Part shown: piece by piece, positions 1-8,616 of the stretch
How positions within the stretch are numbered: position 1 is the stretch's first letter
Layout: each line of letters starts with the position of its first letter
NCBI GenBank assembly: GCA_016744995.1
Contig: JADGDG010000032.1
Location: forward strand, 1-34,292
Direction: 5' to 3'
Length of the DNA stretch: 34,292 nt
From: Gammaproteobacteria bacterium
GTDB taxonomy: Bacteria > Pseudomonadota > Gammaproteobacteria > GRL18
Position numbers and translations under genes: made by a program
The notes under the pieces: model-generated
Databases searched by the model: none
Seen by the model: only the letters and a program-made list of their open reading frames with translations
Told to the model about the DNA's origin: nothing

Positions 1-1
1 T

Positions 2-697
2 GTAATGACTAAAACGATTAATAAAGAGACAGCATTATGGATATTGCACCTGGGAAATGAACCAGCCTACGCTTATGCAGACAAATTACTGGAGTCTATT
101 TATCATAGTGGGGGAGGTGTTGGTTACGTCCTTAATGATGTGATTGAGCGAATTAGTTGGAAGCAGCAGAGAACATTGAACCAGTTGTCAAATATCAGTC
201 AAAATTACATCTGGTCTTATGAAGTATTAGACAAGCCAGATGTTTTTTCGGAACAACAATCGGCATTGTCTGCAATTATTGCGCACCAATGGATTTCAGC
301 TGATTTTAATCGACGTTTTAAGCAACGAGCTAATCAAGGCTCTAATCAAGGATCTAACCAACCAGCTTCAAATAAAACACAAAGTAATAGTCAAACTGAG
401 CATCTGGATGGTTTACATCATCTGGCTAAAAAGAACTCAGTGGTTTCACCTTTTTCTTCCATGATTGTTTTAGTGAATAAACGTCAGGAAGAGGAACTGG
501 AAAAACTATCAAAAGAAAAAGATCGATTTAAACGGGATATTGATCAGGGTAAGAAATCCATTGTAAAAGGTAATGATCTCTTTTCCGTATCCAGTGTTCC
601 AGAGCCAGAGGAATGGGCCTTGATCATTGTCGTTATGTTTATCCTGAGTGCGGTTAGCTATAAAAAGAGGCAGGAGAAAAAAGGGATGCGGGCATAA
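2..697 (+). CDS. PEP-CTERM protein, C-terminal part (cut by window edge)
   Basis: The reading frame is open to the left edge. The first ATG at position 5 has no visible ribosome binding site, so this is most likely the 3' end of a longer gene. From that ATG, residues 198-202 (VPEPE) are followed by a hydrophobic stretch at about 204-219 and a basic tail (KKRQEKK). This is the tripartite PEP-CTERM signal recognised by exosortase/archaeosortase-type enzymes. A Gln/Asn/Ser-rich linker lies at about 108-132 with a short NQGS repetition, and a charged, probably coiled segment at about 159-190. The N-terminal part (HLGNEPAYAYADKLLESIYHSGGG) recalls the VWA/VIT-type PEP-CTERM integral membrane proteins (the TIGR02921 type), but that is from memory. 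No exosortase or EPS gene is visible here. The partner enzyme and exact family are unconfirmed. Confidence 0.6.
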   Translation, partial: VMTKTINKETALWILHLGNEPAYAYADKLLESIYHSGGGVGYVLNDVIERISWKQQRTLNQLSNISQNYIWSYEVLDKPDVFSEQQSALSAIIAHQWISADFNRRFKQRANQGSNQGSNQPASNKTQSNSQTEHLDGLHHLAKKNSVVSPFSSMIVLVNKRQEEELEKLSKEKDRFKRDIDQGKKSIVKGNDLFSVSSVPEPEEWALIIVVMFILSAVSYKKRQEKKGMRA

Positions 698-818
698 GCA
701 GGTGTCGCAATGTATCACCAGAATGAAATTATGGTTGTTCTGTAGTAAGCACTTGTAATAACTGTCTAATAGCTTAAATTTTGATAAAAATCAGGATGTT
801 AAGAGCAAACACCTGATG

Positions 819-1217
819 CTATTGACCCATTTTATAAAACTGTTCTTCGCACTGTTGAAGTATTAAATTGGCATAAGTAGTGATCATTTTTTTACCATTT
901 GTATTTAATTGTGCATCGTCAATTATGAGTAGTTTTTTGTTATAAAAAGAACTGCGGAAGTCTAAATCAAAGAATTGTTGATTGATTTTTACAATTGGAT
1001 GACTATTCCTCAAACAGAGAATATCAACTTGTTCAGCCTTAAACGGCCAGTCCAGTTCATGGCTTTTTGCGGTAACCTGATGGTGATAAAACAACTGTGC
1101 AAGGCGTTCATCCAAGCTGTAGTATTGAAAAGGGGCATACACAGGCGAGGCAATGGCATGATTAGCCGATACCGACAATAACAAACTAAAAAAGGTAAAG
1201 GTGAGTTGTGATTTCAT
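819..1217 (-). CDS. small exported protein of unknown function
   Basis: The 132-residue product begins with a clear Sec signal peptide: a positive start, a hydrophobic core at about 5-17, and a likely cut after Ala23 (NHAIA/SP). The mature part is about 110 residues with two cysteines (about 69 and 123) that could form a periplasmic disulfide. I see no recognisable domain. It is the last gene before the urease block on the same strand but is separated from ureG by about 195 bases, so it probably has its own promoter. The plus-strand frame across it looks like a shadow. I do not recognise the family. Confidence 0.6.
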   Translation of the reverse strand: MKSQLTFTFFSLLLSVSANHAIASPVYAPFQYYSLDERLAQLFYHHQVTAKSHELDWPFKAEQVDILCLRNSHPIVKINQQFFDLDFRSSFYNKKLLIIDDAQLNTNGKKMITTYANLILQQCEEQFYKMGQ

Positions 1218-1411
1218 AGGTTTTTCTTAAATCAGCTTTTTGTTCATGCCTGAAAGTGATAGTGTAACAGACATTGATTTACCATTATTCATAAATAGAA
1301 GGGTCATGTATTGAGTTTTTTAGCTACATTTTAATTCCTTAGGTATTACCTAAATGTAATTCTTGATAAGTCAGGGAGATCTGCTTTGTTTAATTTATCC
1401 TGCAATACATA

Positions 1412-2017
1412 TTACAACATTCCCTGCTCAACAATAAATTTGATAATTTCTTTAAGACCGGTTTCTTTTTTCATATTGGCAAATATAAAGGGACGCTCAC
1501 CACGCATCTTTTTTGCATCACGTTCCATAACGTCTAATGAAGCACCGACATAGGGTGCCAGATCAATTTTATTGATCACCAGTAAGTCTGATTTGGTAAT
1601 ACCAGGACCGCCTTTTCTTGGAATTTTATCACCGGCAGCCACATCGATGACATAGAGGGTCAGATCGGATAGTTCGGGGCTAAATGTTGCACTGAGATTA
1701 TCGCCGCCACTTTCAATAAAAACTACGTCGAGATCTTCAAAACGTGCTTGTAAATCACTTACTGCCGTGAGATTCATTGATGCATCTTCACGAATCGCTG
1801 TATGTGGACAACCACCTGTTTCAACACCTAATATTCGATCTTCATCCAATGCGCCATTACGGATTAAAAACTCAGCGTCTTCACGGGTATAAATATCATT
1901 CGTTACAACAGCAATATTATAATCATCTTTCATGTTTTTACATAATGCTTGCAAGAGTGCTGTTTTTCCTGAGCCAACGGGGCCACCGACACCCACTCTT
2001 AAAATCTGATCTGACAT
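1412..2017 (-). CDS. ureG: urease accessory GTPase UreG
   Basis: UreG is the SIMIBI-class GTPase that receives nickel from UreE and, with UreF and UreD(H), drives GTP-dependent metallocentre assembly in apo-urease. The 201-residue length matches the family (about 205). The P-loop GPVGSGKT is at residues 12-19, the invariant metal-binding CPH motif lies in GGCPHTAIREDAS, the ESGGDNLSATF switch-like segment follows, and the guanine-specificity motif NKID is present. The ATG is preceded by AAAGGA at about 7 bases. It is the last gene of the ure operon, 37 bases after ureF. It lacks the His-rich N-terminal extension seen in some UreGs; here that nickel-storage role falls to the UreE tail. Confidence 0.97.
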   Translation of the reverse strand: MSDQILRVGVGGPVGSGKTALLQALCKNMKDDYNIAVVTNDIYTREDAEFLIRNGALDEDRILGVETGGCPHTAIREDASMNLTAVSDLQARFEDLDVVFIESGGDNLSATFSPELSDLTLYVIDVAAGDKIPRKGGPGITKSDLLVINKIDLAPYVGASLDVMERDAKKMRGERPFIFANMKKETGLKEIIKFIVEQGML

Positions 2018-2054
2018 TTATTTTTCCTTTTATTGTATTATAGGGCTTAAAGAT

Positions 2055-2786
2055 TTATGAACGAAATAATCGGGAATACTGCACTTCATGCTGGGCACTG
2101 GCAATACTAAAACCGGGAGCCAGGGTTCCGATTTCATCATCAGACAGCTTTAATGCATTTGATACACTATTATTAATGGCTGGAATGAGTGCGCTGAGAA
2201 TTCTCTGGCCTGCAGTCTGTCCCAGAGGAACCAGCTTAATACTGGCTGCCACCTGATTTTCACACCATGACCAGAGAAAACCTCGCACAGAATCCTGAAC
2301 AGGGATCTTCCAGACCACAGCTGCTAATGAAAAGATAACGGCAAAACCGGGTGTGTCAATTTGTTTGACCAGTGCCCGATATTGATTAATTGTATCAATG
2401 GGCAGGTTGTTATTTTCTGGTTCAGTATTGGATATGGGTAAAATATCATTGAGCAGCCGCCATAATGCCTGACCCATTTGTTGATCTTCAAGATATAATT
2501 CACTGGACTCACGACTGGCCAGAAGGAACTGGTTCCACTTAATCAGGGCATTGAGGTCATTGCTCTGCCAGGCCTGATACAGGCGGATAAGGATGGGTGC
2601 ATCAAGCATCCCCAGTGAATCCTGTAAGATGCCTTTGATCCAGTTTTGTGTTTCAGACTCGTTGCCTACCCAGTTTTTTTCTATAGCGGTTTCTAAACCT
2701 TGAGAATAAGCATAAGTTCCAATAGGCAGAGAGGGACTGATGAGTTGCCAGAGGCGTATCCATGCATGAGGCTCAGTATCAGTCAT
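2055..2786 (-). CDS. ureF: urease accessory protein UreF
   Basis: UreF is the helical accessory protein that bridges the UreD-urease complex and UreG and controls GTPase timing. The family signature WQLISPSLPIGTYAYSQGLE is at the N-terminus, and the C-terminal part carries the expected VPLGQTAGQRIL segment. I place the start at the ATG giving MTDTEPHAW (243 residues), not the upstream in-frame start at 2864. That extra part would be read out of frame over the His-codon-rich end of ureE, and the chosen ATG overlaps the ureE stop by 8 bases, typical of translational coupling. There is no clear ribosome binding site of its own, which fits coupling to ureE. Confidence 0.95.
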   Translation of the reverse strand: MTDTEPHAWIRLWQLISPSLPIGTYAYSQGLETAIEKNWVGNESETQNWIKGILQDSLGMLDAPILIRLYQAWQSNDLNALIKWNQFLLASRESSELYLEDQQMGQALWRLLNDILPISNTEPENNNLPIDTINQYRALVKQIDTPGFAVIFSLAAVVWKIPVQDSVRGFLWSWCENQVAASIKLVPLGQTAGQRILSALIPAINNSVSNALKLSDDEIGTLAPGFSIASAQHEVQYSRLFRS

Positions 2787-3255
2787 GTGCGTGCTGATGC
2801 TCATGAGAATGCTGATGTTCATGAGAATTGCCACTGCCGCCATAGGCTCCGCTTTCTGGTTCAAAGGGGGCTTTAGTGGTATTCACATTGAGTCCCAGTT
2901 GTTTGAGCATGTCATCTAAAACATGATCATGCAGATAAGTCAGAGAGTTATTTTTTATTTGCAGTGGTACATGACGATTACCCAGATGGTAACAAGCTCT
3001 GGCCAGAAGTAATGCATCATTGCTTTGCACCATAGAAACAGTTTCATTGTCAGCCTGCACCTGAACGATTGAATCATCTTCAGCCAGAAGACAGTCACCA
3101 CCACGCAAGACATTGCCTCGTTGAAGAAAAAGACCTGCCTGGCGACCATCATCCAGTGTGACTTTTAAACGACTTTTTTGCCTCAGTTCAAAGGGCAGTT
3201 TAAGTATTGCCGTTGCCGGTTGAGGCTGTGATAATTTCTGAGTAATTTTTAGCAT
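2779..3255 (-). CDS. ureE: urease nickel metallochaperone UreE
   Basis: UreE binds Ni(II) and hands it to UreG/urease. About 158 residues from the ATG at 3255; an in-frame TTG at 3273 would add six residues. The N-terminal peptide-binding domain contains LPFELRQKSRLKV and RGNVLRGGD; the C-terminal metal-binding domain has the GNRHVPLQI motif with the conserved interface histidine, and YLHDHVLDDML. The C-terminus is a His-rich tail (HEHQHSHEHQHAHD), as in Klebsiella UreE, expected to bind extra nickel. The tail-coding DNA also contains the start of ureF. It follows ureC after 36 bases. Confidence 0.96.
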   Translation of the reverse strand: MLKITQKLSQPQPATAILKLPFELRQKSRLKVTLDDGRQAGLFLQRGNVLRGGDCLLAEDDSIVQVQADNETVSMVQSNDALLLARACYHLGNRHVPLQIKNNSLTYLHDHVLDDMLKQLGLNVNTTKAPFEPESGAYGGSGNSHEHQHSHEHQHAHD

Positions 3256-3291
3256 AAAGTTAATACAATCCAATCTTTAAGATAATGCGAT

Positions 3292-4995
3292 CTAGAATAA
3301 AAAGTAACGCTGTGCCAGAGGTAGTTCTGTGGCTGCTTCACAAACCAGTAGTCGGCCATCAGCACGAACTTCATAGGTTTGGGCATCAACTTCAATGGTC
3401 GGCAAATAGTCATTAAGAATTAAATCAGACTTAGTGATTTTACGTGTATTTTTTACTGCGACCAGACGTTTTTTCAGCCCAATTGAAGCAGCAATATTAT
3501 TATCGACAGCTGCCTGAGATACAAAGGTCACACTGGTGTTTTCCCGGGCGGCACCATAAGCTCCAAACATAGGACGATAGTGAACCGGCTGTGGTGTTGG
3601 AATCGATGCATTAGGATCACCCATTGGGGCTGCGGCAATAAATCCGCCCTTAATGATCAGCGAAGGTTTGGCACCAAAAAATGCTGGTTTCCATAAAACC
3701 AGATCAGCCAGCTTACCCACTTCAATGCTACCGACCTCATGAGCAATGCCGTGAGTGATTGCAGGGTTAATGGTATATTTAGCAATATAGCGTTTAATTC
3801 GCTGATTGTCATTACGCTTGGGATCACCGTCCAGTGGCCCAAACTGTAGTTTCATTTTATGTGCTGTTTGCCAGGTACGGGTAATGACTTCACCCACTCT
3901 GCCCATCGCCTGAGAGTCAGAGGCAATCATACTGAATGCCCCCAAATCATGAAGAATATCTTCGGCCGCAATGGTTTCTCTGCGAATTCTGGATTCAGCA
4001 AAAGCAACATCTTCGGCGATACTGGCATCCAGATGATGGCAGACCATGAGCATATCAAGATGCTCATCGATAGTATTTACCGTAAAAGGGCGGGTTGGAT
4101 TGGTACTTGAAGGTAACACATTGGCTTCACCACAGAGTTTTATAATATCTGGAGCATGGCCGCCGCCAGCACCTTCGGTGTGATAAGTATGAATAGCACG
4201 ATGTTTAAAGGCTGCTAAAGTATCTTCGACAAAGCCTGATTCATTAAGGGTATCAGTATGGATAGCAACCTGAATATCCATTTCATCAGCAACTGATAAA
4301 CAGGTATCAATTGATGCCGGTGTTGTTCCCCAGTCTTCATGGAGTTTCAGACCCATAGCACCAGCAGCCACTTGTTCTCTTAAAGGATCTTTCTGGCTGG
4401 CATTGCCCTTGCCCATAAAACCTAAATTCATGGGAAATTGATCTGCAGCTTCTAACATACGATGCAGATTCCAGGCGCCGGGGGTGCAGGTGGTGGCATT
4501 GGTGCCTGTGGCAGGTCCAGTGCCGCCGCCAAACATAGTTGTCACTCCTGACATCAGTGCTTCTTCAATTTGCTGTGGACAGATAAAATGAATATGGGAA
4601 TCAATACCACCCGCAGTAACAATCTGACCTTCCCCGGCAATGACTTCTGTTGCAGGGCCGACAACAATGCTTACTTTTGGTTGGGTATCAGGATTGCCTG
4701 CTTTACCGATACCAGTGATACGGCCATTTTTAATGCCGATGTCTGCTTTGACGATACCCCAGTGATCAACAATCAGGGCATTGGTGATGACCACATCAAC
4801 AACATCTGCAGCACAGGCCTGACTTTGTCCCATACCATCACGAATAACTTTACCACCGCCAAATTTCACTTCATCACCATAGATGGTGTGATCGGCTTCT
4901 ACTTCGAGGATCAGTTCTGTATCACCCAGACGAACCCGATCGCCTTTAGTGGGGCCATACATTTCAGCATAGGCCTGTTTGGAAATTTTACTCAT
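3292..4995 (-). CDS. ureC: urease subunit alpha UreC
   Basis: Catalytic subunit of urease (urea + H2O to ammonia + carbamate, then CO2), cytoplasmic. The 567 residues match the bacterial UreC length and even its numbering. The Ni ligands and catalytic residues are all present: His134 and His136 (SHIHFICPQQ), the carbamylated Lys217 (GLKLHEDWG), His219, His246 (AIHTDTLNE), His272 (HTYHTEGAGGGH), the flap His320 (MVCHHLD) and Asp360 (MIASDSQAMGR). The enzyme should be active. The start ATG has GGAGG about 8 bases upstream inside the end of ureB, and the two genes overlap by 4 bases (ATGA). Confidence 0.99.
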   Translation of the reverse strand: MSKISKQAYAEMYGPTKGDRVRLGDTELILEVEADHTIYGDEVKFGGGKVIRDGMGQSQACAADVVDVVITNALIVDHWGIVKADIGIKNGRITGIGKAGNPDTQPKVSIVVGPATEVIAGEGQIVTAGGIDSHIHFICPQQIEEALMSGVTTMFGGGTGPATGTNATTCTPGAWNLHRMLEAADQFPMNLGFMGKGNASQKDPLREQVAAGAMGLKLHEDWGTTPASIDTCLSVADEMDIQVAIHTDTLNESGFVEDTLAAFKHRAIHTYHTEGAGGGHAPDIIKLCGEANVLPSSTNPTRPFTVNTIDEHLDMLMVCHHLDASIAEDVAFAESRIRRETIAAEDILHDLGAFSMIASDSQAMGRVGEVITRTWQTAHKMKLQFGPLDGDPKRNDNQRIKRYIAKYTINPAITHGIAHEVGSIEVGKLADLVLWKPAFFGAKPSLIIKGGFIAAAPMGDPNASIPTPQPVHYRPMFGAYGAARENTSVTFVSQAAVDNNIAASIGLKKRLVAVKNTRKITKSDLILNDYLPTIEVDAQTYEVRADGRLLVCEAATELPLAQRYFLF

Positions 4996-5309
4996 GCCTG
5001 ATCCTCCAGTTGTCCCATAACAAGGCCATTGAAGCCATAAATTTTTCTTGAACCAGAGTATTCAACTAATTCGACTTCACGTTCCTGACCCGGTTCAAAA
5101 CGTATTGCAGTGCCTGCTGCAATATTAAGACGAAAACCTTTACTTATTTCACGTTCAAAATGCAGTGCTTTATTGGTTTCATAAAAATGATAATGTGACC
5201 CCACCTGTATGGGACGATCACCTGTATTAGCAACAATAACAGAGACTGTTTTCATCCCGATATTGAGTTCAATATCACCTTCGTCAATAAAATATTCACC
5301 TGGTATCAT
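4992..5309 (-). CDS. ureB: urease subunit beta UreB
   Basis: Small structural subunit of the (alpha-beta-gamma)3 urease. I start it at the ATG giving MIPGEYFIDEG (105 residues, the normal length), which is preceded by a strong AGGAGA at 5 bases. An in-frame start at 5363 would add 18 residues that do not match the family. The body carries the conserved IQVGSHYHFYETN, the GFRLNIAAGTAIRFEPGQ core and the KIYGFNGLVMG end. It overlaps ureC by 4 bases and follows ureA after about 62 bases, so the three structural genes are separate, as in Klebsiella, and not fused as in Helicobacter. Confidence 0.98.
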   Translation of the reverse strand: MIPGEYFIDEGDIELNIGMKTVSVIVANTGDRPIQVGSHYHFYETNKALHFEREISKGFRLNIAAGTAIRFEPGQEREVELVEYSGSRKIYGFNGLVMGQLEDQA

Positions 5310-5371
5310 GATGTTCTCCTGTGCAGGTCTTAGTAAACTTTTCATAGTAGAATGTTTGAGCAAAGTTGGTA

Positions 5372-5674
5372 TTAAGTTATAGGATCATGAACTGTTACTA
5401 ATTTTGTACCATCAGGAAAAGTCGCTTCTACCTGAACATCGTGTATCATGTCAGCAATGCCATCCATGACATCATCAACAGAGAGTAAGGTTGCACCATA
5501 TGACATCAGCTCGGCAACCGTTCTGCCATCACGGGCTCCTTCCATAATTGCCGCTGAAATAAAGGCAATAGCTTCAGGATGATTTAGTTTTAAGCCCCGG
5601 TCTTTGCGCCGTTCAGCCAGCAGACCTGCGGTAAAGATCAGCAGTTTGTCTTTTTCTCTTGGGGTAAGCTGCAT
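5372..5674 (-). CDS. ureA: urease subunit gamma UreA
   Basis: The 100-residue product starts MQLTPREKDKLLIF, the standard start of the urease gamma subunit, and has LNHPEAIAFISAAIMEGARDGRTVAELM and the VEATFPDGTKLVTVHDPI end. It packs against UreB and UreC in the trimer. GGAG lies 6 bases before the ATG. It is separated from upstream ureD by about 145 bases, the largest gap inside the operon, so an internal promoter is possible. Nothing unusual is seen. Confidence 0.98.
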   Translation of the reverse strand: MQLTPREKDKLLIFTAGLLAERRKDRGLKLNHPEAIAFISAAIMEGARDGRTVAELMSYGATLLSVDDVMDGIADMIHDVQVEATFPDGTKLVTVHDPIT

Positions 5675-5819
5675 ATGATTCTCCAGTTTTTTGAGATGGT
5701 TTGTCTCTTCTTCACTCTGATGAGTCAGTCAAAGATAATATTTTAAAAATGAGATTTAATCTATACGGTAAATGACCTAGTTTTGATGGTTTGCCGTAAG
5801 AAACAGGATCAGAGAGGGC

Positions 5820-6701
5820 TTATGTGTTCCATATTCTTGGAATATGGGCCTTTTGCTGCATAATTTCAGGTCGAATTAATTTCCAAACTTCAATAAAACA
5901 ATGCCGGGCTTGCTCTGCCTGTTCTCCCAAAAAACGGCAAATCAATAAATCATCTTTAAGGGTGACACTAATATGACCCTTGATGCTGTCTTTTGTAAAA
6001 GAGGCTTGTGCAAATAAGTCCTGAACGGCCTGAAGCTGTGTTTTTGTGCAGTGTGTTGCAATAAGAGTTGCGGTTAAAGGCATATGATCCATACCCCATT
6101 TTTCCTTTAACATAGAGGCTTGCCCCTCAATCTGGCAACGCTCTATAAATAAAGGTTTGTCTTCACGCCATAACTCAAAGTGCTGCCTGCATTGTCCGGA
6201 AGTGTAGGGTTCCGCACTTGCCTTACGCCCCAGACAGAGCATTTCCCAACCAATAAAGCGGGCCTTTCTGGATAATTTAATGAGAGTTTTTAAATGAACT
6301 TTACTTTCATTGAATAAGAGAGTTTCCTGAGGTAGCCATTCCAGAAATGCAGAATCTTCTACTTGCAGCGTTTGGGTTAGTGAGGCAACTTTGCCTGCTG
6401 AACGGTAAAATTTTCCAGCTGCAGGAGTGGTAATAAGTGCGTGAGCTGAAGCTTCAATATTGGCATTAATTTTAAGCTGATCACCATGAACAACCCCTCC
6501 TGGAGGGTGTAGCAGGTATATATGACACACTTTTGGTGATTCTGGATAAAATGGCTTTTGCACCATTAATGGGCCAAAATGAAGATTTCGACTTAATATG
6601 GTTTTATTTTTTTTAGCTGTAAAAACTAATTCTAATGAAGCTTGCCATCCCTCATGTGTTACGCAAGAGTGGGGGGATTCTAAAATCGTCATTTGGTTCA
6701 C
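5820..6701 (-). CDS. ureD: urease accessory protein UreD (UreH)
   Basis: UreD is the scaffold that binds apo-urease and recruits UreF/UreG for nickel insertion. The product is about 293 residues, the normal size. The family hallmarks are HPPGGVVHGDQLKI (about 64-78), the ALITTPAAGKFYRS segment and LEWLPQETLLFNES. Two starts are possible. A GTG at 6701 has GGGAG 10 bases upstream, which I prefer. An ATG at 6692 would remove three residues. It is the first gene of the operon; the 264 bases upstream should hold the main ure promoter, though I cannot point to convincing -35/-10 boxes. No urea transporter or nickel permease is in the window. Confidence 0.95.
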   Translation of the reverse strand: MNQMTILESPHSCVTHEGWQASLELVFTAKKNKTILSRNLHFGPLMVQKPFYPESPKVCHIYLLHPPGGVVHGDQLKINANIEASAHALITTPAAGKFYRSAGKVASLTQTLQVEDSAFLEWLPQETLLFNESKVHLKTLIKLSRKARFIGWEMLCLGRKASAEPYTSGQCRQHFELWREDKPLFIERCQIEGQASMLKEKWGMDHMPLTATLIATHCTKTQLQAVQDLFAQASFTKDSIKGHISVTLKDDLLICRFLGEQAEQARHCFIEVWKLIRPEIMQQKAHIPRIWNT

Positions 6702-6965
6702 TTAGTATGGGCTCCCGGGAAATTTGACTTGATTATAAGTCTTTTAAAACAGCAAAGCCAAAAAGCCTGTTAATAAAATGACTATCTGACATACAGAAAA
6801 ATATTTTTTCTTTCAGAGTCTGGCTAAGGTGATGATCAGGCATATGGCTGATGCATTCATCGTTCAAAATCAAATCAGAAGTATTTCAATTTTTTAAAAT
6901 ATCTTTATAAATAAATTTAATGATCTGTTCATCAGTTCAGGCTTGAGCATATCATTAGATATTTT

Positions 6966-8345
6966 TTAACACTCAGTGATTGTGACGGCAAGACCACCCA
7001 AAGATGTTTCCTTAAATTTTACAGACATTTCTTCACCCGTTTGTTTCATTGCTGCAATGCATTTATCCAATGACATAAAGTGTTTACCCGTTCCGCGTTT
7101 AGCAAGGGAGGCAGCAGTATATGCTTTAATTGCACCAAAACCATTTCGTTCGATGCAAGGCACTTGCACGAGCCCATGAACAGGATCACAGGTCATGCCA
7201 AGATGGTGTTCGAGGGCAATTTCAGCAGCATGTTCTATCTGTTGAGTGGTTCCTCCCCAAACAGCACATAGTCCAGATGCAGCCATGGCAGCAGCAGCAC
7301 CCACCTCACCCTGACATCCTACTTCCGCACCTGAAATTGAGCTAAGGTGTTTGATGAGACCGCCTATAGCACTTGCAGTTAATAAAAACTCCCTCACTTG
7401 CTGATCAGTTCCTCCCATATGGGTTGTGAAATAGTATAGTACCGCGGGTATAACTCCAGCTGCACCGTTTGTAGGTGCTGTAACCACCATATGTCCCGCA
7501 GCATTTTCCTCATTTACTGCCATTGCATAGGCGCATAACCAATCGTTAACATCTGTTTCTCTGGGTCGTTCATGCAGTTGCTGATGCAGTTCTTTTGCAC
7601 GCCGGGGTATATTCAGCCCCCCTGGTAAAATACCTTCCATATTCAACCCTCTTTTGATGCACTGTTGCATGGATTGCCAAATTAAATCCAGCCCCCGATT
7701 CAGGGTTTTCTCTGAAATAAGAACTGTTTCATTGAGTTGCTTCATCTTCGCAATTGATAAGCCACTATCTGTTGACATTTTCATCATTGATCCGGCTGAA
7801 TTAAAACCATAGGGAAAGGGATCTGTTGCTTTCATTTTAAGGGGAGCAACCAATTGCTTCATCTCTGCCGATCGGCAAATGAAGCCACCACCAATAGAGA
7901 AGTAGGTTTCTGAAATAAGCAGGCTTCTGGTCTCACTAAATAGCTCAAAAATCATTCCATTTGGGTGTTCTGTGAGGGGCTTGCCCGTATCAAAAACAAT
8001 GTCTTTGCTTGCAGAGAAAAGCGCAATATGTGTGTTATCTATTTCAATGGATGTTTTTGTCCATATTTGAGCAACAAGAGCATCTAAATCCTGAGCAGCC
8101 ACATCCTTTGGTAAGTAACCGTTCAGACCTAAGGCTATGGCACGATCAGTTGCATGACCTTTTCCTGTTGCTGACAGAGATCCTTTGAGTGTACATCGAA
8201 CAGTAATATCTTGAGCTAGCCCGTGTGTTAAACAATATTTTTTTGTGAGGCAAATAAATTCCCATGCAGCTAACATAGGCCCCATAGTATGGGAGCTTGA
8301 TGGGCCAATACCAACTTTAAACAGCTCAAGAGCACTAATAAACAT
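6966..8345 (-). CDS. sdaA: L-serine dehydratase (L-serine ammonia-lyase), single chain
   Basis: This Fe-S enzyme converts L-serine to pyruvate and ammonia. The 459 residues cover both halves of the single-chain bacterial type: an N-terminal beta domain (FKVGIGPSSSHTMGP at about 10-23) and a C-terminal alpha domain (VVTAPTNGAAGVIPAV at about 287-302). The three cluster cysteines are Cys344 (EVGCQGEVGAA), Cys386 (TCDPVHG) and Cys397 (VPCIERNG). The chain ends in Cys459, matching the tail cysteine that occupies the fourth iron site in the Legionella enzyme when substrate is absent. The ATG has AGGA about 8 bases upstream. The sda paralogue letter cannot be decided from sequence. It stands alone, with about 265 bases between it and ureD. 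Confidence 0.95.
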   Translation of the reverse strand: MFISALELFKVGIGPSSSHTMGPMLAAWEFICLTKKYCLTHGLAQDITVRCTLKGSLSATGKGHATDRAIALGLNGYLPKDVAAQDLDALVAQIWTKTSIEIDNTHIALFSASKDIVFDTGKPLTEHPNGMIFELFSETRSLLISETYFSIGGGFICRSAEMKQLVAPLKMKATDPFPYGFNSAGSMMKMSTDSGLSIAKMKQLNETVLISEKTLNRGLDLIWQSMQQCIKRGLNMEGILPGGLNIPRRAKELHQQLHERPRETDVNDWLCAYAMAVNEENAAGHMVVTAPTNGAAGVIPAVLYYFTTHMGGTDQQVREFLLTASAIGGLIKHLSSISGAEVGCQGEVGAAAAMAASGLCAVWGGTTQQIEHAAEIALEHHLGMTCDPVHGLVQVPCIERNGFGAIKAYTAASLAKRGTGKHFMSLDKCIAAMKQTGEEMSVKFKETSLGGLAVTITEC

Positions 8346-8616
8346 TTGTTATTTCCTGGGTTGTATTCAAATGCCTTTTTAATAGTATTTTAGTTGTATA
8401 AAACCAACTAATCTGGAGGCTGACATAAATAACAATAATATAATTTTTATTGGTTTGGATACTCATAAATAACTCATTGAATTTGCTTATGCAGAGGATT
8501 GCTAAAGCTCTGTGCCAGAACACTTTGGATGAATTTTTATGACCAGGCAAGTTATTGTAAAATTCACCCGGAAAATGCAATCAAAATACCCAAATGCAAT
8601 ACTTTACTCGTTTGTT

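Noticed and set aside
2787..2864. Upstream N-terminal extension of UreF
   Set aside because: It is the out-of-frame reading of the His-codon-rich end of ureE. The ATG overlapping the ureE stop gives the normal UreF length.
8335..8580. Minus-strand frame of 81 codons upstream of serine dehydratase
   Set aside because: It overlaps the dehydratase start, has a random-looking composition with no domain, and is better read as the promoter and leader region.
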